From positions 54,168,013 to 54,232,012 of the forward strand of contig CM038466.1 in the NCBI GenBank assembly GCA_021464415.1: a stretch of DNA of 64,000 bases, read 5' to 3'. This DNA comes from Lonicera japonica (Eukaryota > Streptophyta > Magnoliopsida > Dipsacales > Caprifoliaceae). This document shows, in pieces, positions 56,421-64,000 of the stretch. The notes beneath the pieces are model-generated. The model saw only the letters and a program-made list of their open reading frames with translations, did no database searches and was not told the origin of the DNA. Every line of letters begins with the position of its first letter. Position 1 is the first letter of the stretch. A program made the translations under genes and the position numbers.

Positions 56421-57983
56421 GATAAGCACCAAAAACTGTTATTTTTAATTCCCCAAATGCCGAAATTTAAGTGTCAAAAATTGCTTTATATTATCTAATG
56501 TTGACATTTAGTTGTTTTGCAGGTTCTTGTCTCAATTGATGTAATTAAATGCTTAACTTTGTTGAAAATGTGAGACAGGACGCCTAAAGTTGCTCGGGAT
56601 AGTTTTTAAAGCATAACTTTTTGTTCGGAACTCTAAATCATGCGTTTCTTGAGCCTAAAATCAAGAGAATTTCGAGAGCTACAACTTTCCAGTTCAACAC
56701 TTTTCCAAATTCGGCCATCTTCATATCCGAAATTCCATTACAAAATTCTAGCAGCAAAAGAAAAAAAGAGAGAAAAATATCCCAAAAGTGTGCCCACTCT
56801 TATATTTTTAATCACTCAACCCATATCCCAATACTCCACTACCTAGACAAGATCCACATTTTTCTCCCATAATCCATTCTCTAGACAAAGTGTCCTATTT
56901 TTCTTACACCCCTCACCCTATTGTCAACTTTCATCATTAATATTCTCTCCCATTTTTCTCACATATATGGATTCATATTTGGCCAAGGGGGGAACACCTA
57001 CGAGAGTTTGAAGAAAGGAGGAGAGCTTGGAGCAAGAGAGCTTGTTCTAGAGAGAGAAAATATTTGAGTGCTACATATTTTTCTTCTTCTTGTATTATTG
57101 TTTCATTTTGTTGAAGAAGATAATATTGTAGAGTGTTGAGAGAAATTCTTTTTACTCACATATTTGGAGATATTTAAGAAGCTATTTTCTTATTTATTTC
57201 GTTCTATCTTTATGGAAGGCTAATCTCCCTTTCAAGGGGAGAGATGAAGCCTCATTTTTATTTGTGATTTAGAGTTTTATAATATTGCATAAATATACTC
57301 TTTTGTGATTTTTCTTAAATAAGATCTTTGGATCACTCTACATACCATAGGTGATCCCATTTTGGTTTTTATACTTGACTTAAGAGATGAGCTACATACC
57401 ATAGGATTTTCTTAAGTTCATTTTATTTTCCAAATTTATCTTCTAGTTCTTGATTGTTAATGTGAGTGAGTGACAACCTTATATTATTATTATTTCTAAA
57501 AGAAGAAAATATAGATCTTGAAAGGAAAAATCTCTTATAAACAAATAAATTGTCAAATACTATTTGGTTAGCTTTTGGGTTCATTCTACATACCATAGGT
57601 GATTCCATTTAATCAAACTAGTATAGAATTTATTTTGGGTATATGTGTGCAATAATATATTATTCTAGATCCATTGATAATTTGGTGGTGGATTCTTAAC
57701 TCTTGAAATCCCTACACTTTATTTCTCCAAGACAACTTTCTCTACTTTCATTACATTTTAGTAGTATTAAAATTATTCCTAAGAAAAGTAAGCATTTTTA
57801 AAATAAAAAAAAATGGTTTTTATTCTAAATCTATTATTTTCTCAACTTTGTTTTCATTGATTCATAAAACAACTCCCGTGGATTTGACCCTTTACTACTA
57901 CTATCTACGTTACTAATATATTTTGTAGGTACATAAGGGTTTTTGATCAAGCTATTTTTAGCGACGAAAATAGCGTCCTATCA
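56421..57983 (+). mobile_element. Solo LTR H of a gypsy element, inside Sire-G gag
   Basis: 1563 bp, TGATAAGCACC...GCGTCCTATCA, flanked by gaaac (56416-56420) and gagac (57984-57988), a TSD with one mismatch. The block cccgtggatttgaccc near 57883-57899 is typical of Athila/Tat-type LTRs. No internal region. Frames inside (56621-56872 and others) are not recognised. Confidence 0.85.
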
Positions 57984-58765
57984 GAGACAAAGCCTTCAAG
58001 CAAGTACGACACGCCCTCAAAGGTACTTGGAGTGATTTCGAAGAAGGTGAATCCAATGCCGATTCTAGCGACGAGGAAACGGCAAATCTTTGCCTTATGG
58101 TAAGAGACGATGAGTTACACTCTTCTTATGACTCATCTAGTGATGATAATGCATCTATTAATAATGATATACATGATGAGAATGACTATGAAGAATTATA
58201 TGATATGTTTGATGAATTGCATAAAAAGTTTAAAAATTTGTCTAAAATGTATGCTAGCCTCAAAAAGGAAAATTTGATTATTTCTAGCAAGTGTGAAATC
58301 TTTGAGAAAGAAAATGCATTTTTGAAAAATGAAAACAAAACTTTGAAGAAAGGAAAGGAGAAAGAAACTCCAAACACACTTGTATTAGAAAATGTCAAAT
58401 TGAAAGATCAAGTGGATGACTTAACTAATAGTCTAGCCAAGTTCACCAAAGGAAAGGATAACTTGGATAAATTATTAGGAATGCAAAGGTGTGTTTTCGA
58501 TAAAGCCGGTTTGGGCTATAACCAAATTGACAACCAAAAGGACTACAAAAACTTTTTTAAAACATACACACCTCATGATCCCACTCATCTTTGCTCATAT
58601 TGTGGAAGAAATACTCATTATGTGGATCATTATTTTTATCGAAATGAAAGCTTCCCTAAAAGGAAGCTTGCTTGGGTTCCAAAAGGAACCATTATGTTTG
58701 CTAACCCAAAGGGACCCAACACATTTTGGGTACCAAATGAGAAGTTACTTAAAGTTATGGTGTAG
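57984..58765 (+). pseudogene. Sire-G gag, second part
   Basis: Continues the gag after solo LTR H: HALKGTWSDFEEGESNADSS, an acidic stretch, a coiled coil (KFKNLSKMYASLKKENL, KCEIFEKENAFLKNENKTLK), then CSYCGRNTHYVDHYF, the second zinc knuckle with its last Cys changed to Tyr (Sire-B keeps Cys), and WVPKGTIMFANPKGPNTFWVP. Ends at TAG 58763-58765, shared with Sire-B. Confidence 0.85.
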
Positions 58766-60376
58766 GTGTGCTTGAAAGCCAAAGGAAGCAAAACCAAGTG
58801 GTTCTTGGATAGTGGTTGCTCAAAGCACATGACAGGAGACAAAAACAACTTCTTAAGTCTTATTTCCAAGAAAGGAGGGAATGTGACTTTCGGGGACAAC
58901 GCCAAGGGCAAAATCATTGGTATAGGTAAGGTTGGTAATAAATCTTCTTATATTGATAATGTTTTACTTGTTGACGGTTCAAAACATAACTTGCTTAGTA
59001 TTAGTCAATTGTGTGATAAAGGTTATGAAGTTATTTTTAAATCCGAATATTGCATTGTTAAAAATATTAGTGATAATTCTATCTTGTTTGTTGCTTATAG
59101 ATCAAATAACGTATATACTCTTGAACTTGATGATTTATCTCAACAAGATGTTAAATGTTTATCTGTGTTAAATGATGCTTCTTGGTTATGGCATAGAAGA
59201 TTAGGTCATGCTAATATGGATTTAATTAATAAATTATCTAAAAAGGAATTAGTTAAAGGATTGCCTAAAACTAAATTTGCTAAAGATAGAATTTGTGATG
59301 CATGTCAACTTGGTAAACAACACAAGTCTTCCTTTAAATCTAAGAAAGATATTACTACTACTAGACCACTTGATATGTTACATTTAGATTTATTTGGACC
59401 TAATTCGGTTGCTAGTTTAGGTGGTAAATTGTATGCTTTTGTGATTGTTGATGATTTTTCTAGATTTACTTGGGTATTCTTTCTTGCTCATAAAAATGAA
59501 ACACCTCATGTATTTGCTAAATTCTGTAAAAAAGTTCAAAATGAAAAGGGTGCTTCTATTATACATGTTAAAAGTGATAGAGCTAGAGAATTTGATAATA
59601 TTGATATTGAGAATTTTTGTGATGAGCATGGTATTAATCATAGCTTTTCGGCACCTAGAATTCCTCAACAAAATGGTGTGGTTGAAAGGAAAAATAGATC
59701 TCTTCAAGAGATGTCTAGAACCATGTTACATGAACACTCTTTACCGGAATATTTCTGGGCGGAAGCCGCTAATACCGCATGCTATGTAACTAATCGTGTT
59801 ATTATTCGTAAAAAGTTAGATAAGACATCTTACAAGTTATGGAATGACAAGAAACCTAATATTGCATATTTTAAGGTTTTTGGTTGTAAATGTTTTATTT
59901 TAAATGATCGTGATCATTTAGGAAAATTTGATGCTAAATCCGACGAAGGAATATTTCTTGGATATGCTACTAATAGTAAAGCTTATCGTGTTTATAATAA
60001 GAAAAGTTTAGTTGTTCAAGAATCTATGCATGTTGTTTTTGATGAATCTAATCCTTTTACACCCATAGTGCATTCCGATGATGATGTTGAAATTATCCAA
60101 AAAGTTTCGGATATACAAATTAATGATACATCTAAGGAAGAACCATCGAGTGCTCAAACTTTTTCTAAAGAGATAGAAAGTAAGGCCAAGCAAAACTCGA
60201 ATGATTTACCTAAGAGTTGGAAATTTGTGTCCAACCACCCTATTGATCAAATTATTGGAGAGCCATCTAGTAAGGTTATGACTAGATCATCCTTAAGAAA
60301 TGTTTGCAATAATGTGGCATTTGTTTCTCAATATGAGCCTAAAAATATAAATGAAGCCGAACAAGATGAATCTTGA
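58766..60376 (+). pseudogene. Sire-G protease and integrase
   Basis: 536 codons directly after the gag TAG, same frame. Protease active site DSG at residues 15-17. Integrase: zinc residues H143, H148, C177, C180; catalytic D208 (LHLDLFGPN), D271 (VKSDRAREF) and E307 (NGVVERKNR), with 35 residues between the last two. Then YFWAEAANTACYVTNR and the KVFGCKCFILN region, and a long C-terminal linker. Ends at TGA 60374-60376 where Sire-B has Trp. The SDRAREF motif has Ala where the family usually has Gly. All three catalytic acids are present. Confidence 0.9.
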
Positions 60377-61033
60377 ATGATGGCTATGCAAGAAGAGCTC
60401 AATCAATTTGAGAGAAATAAAGTGTGGACACTTATTCCTAAACCAAATGATCATACTATTATAGGCACTAAATGGGTATTTCGAAATAAAAAGGATGAAA
60501 ATGGTGTTATTGTTAGAAATAAAGATAGAATTGTTGCCCAAGGATACAATCAAGAGGAGGGCATTGATTATGAAGAAACATATGCACCCGTAGCTCGTTT
60601 AAAAGCAATTCGCATGCTACTTGCTTACTCTTGCTTTAAAAATTTTAAATTGTATCAAATGGATGTGAAAAGTGCTTTCTTGAATGGTTTTATTGAAGAG
60701 GAAGTTTATGTGAAAAAACCTCTCGGTTTTGAAAATCATATTTATCCGAATTACGTATTTAAATTGTCTAAAGCATTATATGGCTTGAAACAAGCACCTA
60801 GAGCATGGTATGATAGATTAAGTTCATTTTTGCTTAATAATGGATTTGTTAGAGGAAAAGTAGACACTACTTTATTCATTAAGAATCATGCCAATAATAT
60901 GCTACTTGTGCAAATTTATGTTGATGATAATATTTTTGGTTCTACTAACGACAATCTTTGCAAAGAATTTTCTACTTGTATGCAAAAGGAATTTGAAATG
61001 AACATGATGGGAGAAATGAACTACTTCCTTTGA
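60377..61033 (+). pseudogene. Sire-G reverse transcriptase
   Basis: 218 codons: MQEELNQFERNKVWTLIPKP, WVFRNKKDENG, EETYAPVARL, LYQMDVKSAFLNG, KALYGLKQAPRAW and YVDD at residues 181-184 (IYVDDNIFGSTN). Copia-type RT, complete in its core. Ends at TGA 61031-61033 within YFL-stop-LQVKQ; Sire-B has Gly there. Confidence 0.9.
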
Positions 61034-61867
61034 TTACAAGTGAAACAATGCAAAGAAGGCATCTTCATTAATCAAGAGAAGTATGTGAAGGAGCTTTTAA
61101 AGAAATTCGACATGGAAGGAGCCAAATCCATGAGCACTCCTATGAGTTCAACATTGAAACTTGACAAAGACGAGAAAGGTAAAAGTGTGGACATCAAGAA
61201 ATATCGAGGTATAATCGGTAGCTTATTGTATTTGACGGCCTCTAGGCCGGATATTATGTTTAGTGTTTGTTTATGCGCACGATTCCAAACGAATCCATAA
61301 GAATCCCACTTACACGTCGTAAAACGTATATTCCATTATCTTTCCGGCACTAGTTCTTTGGGTTTGTGGTATCCAAGAGAGAACACATTTGACCTAATAA
61401 GTTATTCCGATGCGGATTTTGCGGGTTGCAAAATTGATAGGAAAAGCACTAGTAGCACATGTCATTTTCTAGGACACGCACTAGTATCTTGGTCAAGGAA
61501 GAAACAAAATTCGGTGACCCTTTCAACGGCTGAAGCGAAATACGTGGCGGCCGGAAGTTGTTGTGCACAAACTTTATATATTAAACAACAACTAGAAGAC
61601 TTTGGAGTTAGTCTTAGCCACATTCCCATTAAATGTGACAACACAAGTGCCATAAGTTTGACCAAGAATCCCATACAACACTCACGTACTAAGCACATTG
61701 AGATAAGATATCATTTTATTCGTGATCATGTGCAAAAAGGTGATGTTGATATTGAATTCGTTGGCACTGAATCGCAATTTGCGGATATATTCACTAAACC
61801 ACTTTCAGATGATCGTTTTTGTACTATTCGACGTGAACTCGGTATAACTAGAGCTTGTGATATCTAG
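61034..61867 (+). pseudogene. Sire-G RT connection and RNase H
   Basis: Continues in frame: YVKELLKKFDMEGAKSMSTP, LLYLTASRPDIMFSVCLCAR, a TAA at 61298-61300 (Lys in Sire-B), then RNase H with YSDADFAGCKIDRKS, LSTAEAKYVA, KCDNTSAI, HIEIRYHFIRDHV and FTKPLSDDRF, ending at TAG 61865-61867. Only one internal stop. Confidence 0.88.
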
Positions 61868-62294
61868 TTTATTCCAAAAATTCATAAAAGGGATTGATAA
61901 TGCTTAATTTTGAGCATACATTATTTAATTATGCTTAATTTTCTTTTTTGATTTTTTATAAAATTTGCCTGCATTAATGTACACATTATTATGAGTATTA
62001 ACAAGTATTTTTGCAGCTTAAGATTGATAATTACTTATTCCCTCCTTTTTGATGAAGAAAAAGGGGGAGAAGTATGTGTGTTATGTGTGTGTGTCATGAG
62101 TGATAATGGTACACACTCGTTTATTAAGTTGTTTGAACTTATCTTATCTATATAAGTATTTTTTATTTTAATAATTGCTTGTACATTTTTATCTATGCAG
62201 CTATTTAGGGGGAGCATATTATTCATATGCTTAAAATTATTATCATTTTATAAATACACATTAACTCTATTGTCATCATAAAAAAGGGGGAGAT
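61868..62294 (+). other. Sire-G 3' untranslated region with multiple polypurine tracts
   Basis: Purine tracts gaagaaaaagggggagaag (about 62055-62072), tttagggggagcat (about 62204-62217) and aaaaagggggagat (62281-62294, next to the LTR). The repeated tract is a Sirevirus hallmark. No extra ORF fits in the 427 bp. Confidence 0.75.
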
Positions 62295-63799
62295 TGTTGA
62301 CCTTAAAGTCAATTAATCTTATTTTGATAATTACAATAAGTTAATAAAGTGTTATTTAATTCGGTTGTTCTAATGATGATAGCCATTTTAACCGATATAT
62401 CTTCCGACCAAGTGTAACTTCAAACCGAAGCAATCAAAATCTCACACAAGCTTTACAAACGTCTCTACTCACAAGAAATGAACTCAAGTGATATACATGT
62501 GCTATACAAAATCAAGAAAGGATCAAAAACATCAAACAAGTGGAGATACGCACAAGAAAATCAAGCATCACGAAGACTCGAATTATCATTAAATGGAGTG
62601 AGTGCTTAGATTTTATGTAAAGATTCTTTATTGATCAAATTCCTATAGCTCAAACATATTCATGAATCTTTTAAAGATTGATTCAAACTAGCTTGAAATT
62701 GAATTTATTTGAAAAACATCATTTTACAAAAATCGAGTTTCAAAATAAATTCATATTAATTTTAAATGATCATATTTTAAGCTATAATAAAAATGGGTAT
62801 CTTAGAAACATATCTTTGAAGTTCAAAAATCATTAGAATTTTATTTGGAACTAAATTATTAAATTGGAAAAACATTTTTATTTTTCGTTTAAAATTCGAT
62901 CAATTTTTGCCCAGTTTTGATCTAACAATAAAATAGAGGCCTTCCCGAACTCCGATCATTTTGAAATTTTTACAGTAGTTAGACCTCTCCTGGAAATTTT
63001 GACTAAAATTTGAGCATGATCCAACGGTCTAATTGAGAGAAATTAACAAAACAATTTTGAATTTTTTTGTCAAAACTAGCTGTTGAAAAGTTTGAAAATG
63101 TATACCTTTGAGCCAAAACCTCTCTTAATCATCCCCAACGGCCATATGATTTTGTAAGCTATATATATATGATATCTTAGAGATGTTTTAACATACTTAA
63201 ATCATTCTACAAAGTTATTTTACATATATACAAAGTTATTCAAGTATTCAATTCATCTTATTGATCAAATTCTTCATTTTTGAGCTATATACTTTGATCA
63301 ATTTTGATATCTCTTAGTGTGAGCTTCATTTGTATTTTGTTATACACAAGAGAGATATTGCACATTGGTGTTAGCCACCAAAACTTATTCAAATCATATT
63401 TGTGAGAGGTGTATCTCATAGAATAGCAAGAGGGATTTCTTATGAGAGTATTGAGGGTGTTTCAATACTTGTAAGAGTGTGTGAGAAGAATACACTTGTA
63501 GAGGTTTGATCTTCACCCGGAAGGAGATCGGTTATAGTGGAAATTCTCGGGAAACTAACCGAGCGCGGAGTAGGGGGAACAAGCCGAACCGTGTGGACAA
63601 AAAATCTTCGACTTTGATCGGTTCTATCTTTCTATCTCTTGCTCTATTATATTGTGCTATTTGTTCATTGTGCTTGAAATTATCTTTGTTATTGATTACT
63701 TGATAAATATATACATAATATTTTTAAATTGATTTTAAAAATAGGATTAATTTTTAAAACCCTATTCACCCCCCCTTCTAGGGTATTTTCTGACCTACA
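62295..63799 (+). repeat. 3' LTR of Sire-G
   Basis: 1505 bp counterpart of 53883-55388. Ends tctgacctaca, followed by TSD catac. Confidence 0.95.
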
Positions 63800-64000
63800 C
63801 ATACACTATCTAAGACACATTTTGACCACCTTGAATCATTCTTATACTCCATACTTCATCTATCTTTAATATCAAAAGATTCAAAGAAATTATTTTTGAT
63901 CAATCATTCTTATTGAGCTATAAATCTTGATCAAACAAATAACTCTAGTTTGAGCTTCAATTGTTTTCTTTAAACACTTGAGAGTTTTTGTTAATTGGTG
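63800..64000 (+). repeat. Right part of the Sire-B-type LTR hosting Sire-G, runs off the window
   Basis: Resumes with cactatctaagacacatttt and gaatcattcttatactcc, matching the Sire-B LTR minus strand (acgatctaagacatatttga, gaatcattcttacactatta). Its parent element continues beyond 64000. Confidence 0.75.

Larger units (their letters stand above)
53883..63799 (+). mobile_element. Sire-G: Sirevirus-like copia element, nearly complete
   Basis: Perfect TSD catac at 53878-53882 and 63800-63804. LTRs 53883-55388 and 62295-63799, TGTTGACC...GACCTACA. Primer site at 55391, purine tract at 62281-62294. Order: gag (split by solo LTR H), protease, integrase, RT, RNase H. About 8.35 kb without H. No extra ORF between RNase H and the 3' LTR, unlike Sire-B. 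Pol has three private stops; the LTRs are highly similar, so insertion is fairly recent. Confidence 0.94.

Overview
This is plant nuclear DNA, from a flowering plant with a retrotransposon-rich genome. The evidence is a spliced wall-associated-kinase-type receptor kinase exon, several LTR retrotransposons of Ty1/copia and Ty3/gypsy type with plant tRNA primer sites, a Stowaway-type MITE, and AT-rich intergenic sequence. I cannot name the species. The only convincing host gene is the kinase exon at the left edge (238-1319). About three quarters of the window is transposon, mostly as nested insertions that I delimited by eye from LTR ends, primer binding sites, polypurine tracts and target-site duplications (TSDs). 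No CRISPR array, rRNA gene or intact tRNA gene was seen.

Layout. (1) 1-1319: intron end and last exon of a WAK-like kinase. (2) 2545-29091: an old copia element, 'Cop-A' (plus strand, near-TSD ctaat/ccaat), split by a Sirevirus-like copia element, 'Sire-B' (3314-24579, minus, near-TSD caaac/caaat). Sire-B is itself split by a gag-only gypsy element, 'Gyp-C' (8353-18235, minus, TSD agtac), and by a solo LTR, 'D' (20169-21630, plus, TSD ctttt). (3) 29092-32462: AT-rich intergenic DNA. (4) 32463-43322: a nearly complete Athila-type gypsy element, 'Ath-E' (minus, TSD ataat), with a MITE in one LTR. (5) 43323-53882: AT-rich DNA holding an Athila-like solo LTR 'F' (45578-47237, TSD attag), a degenerate small copia derivative, an old gypsy LTR fragment and part of another Sire-type LTR. 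(6) 53883-63799: a second Sirevirus-like element, 'Sire-G' (plus, TSD catac), inserted inside that Sire-type LTR. Its gag gene is split by gypsy solo LTR 'H' (56421-57983). The window ends inside the host LTR.

How the parts relate. Sire-B and Sire-G are relatives (gag, protease, integrase, RT and RNase H align residue by residue), but their LTRs belong to two subfamilies. Only Sire-B carries an extra, still open 412-codon reading frame between RNase H and the 3' LTR, the position of the env-like gene in some Sireviruses. All polymerase genes here are broken by stops, frameshifts or insertions. The longest frames still open are the Sire-B extra ORF and the Gyp-C gag.

Most unusual signals: short CG-centred palindromes repeated in the LTRs of three unrelated families, one of them recurring just upstream of the Sire-B extra ORF; a gag-only gypsy element whose pol space is filled by two tandem arrays (69-bp and about 156-bp units); and a gag-terminal TAG shared by Sire-B and Sire-G although their other pol stops are private. 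Percentages and counts below are eye estimates unless stated as exact matches.
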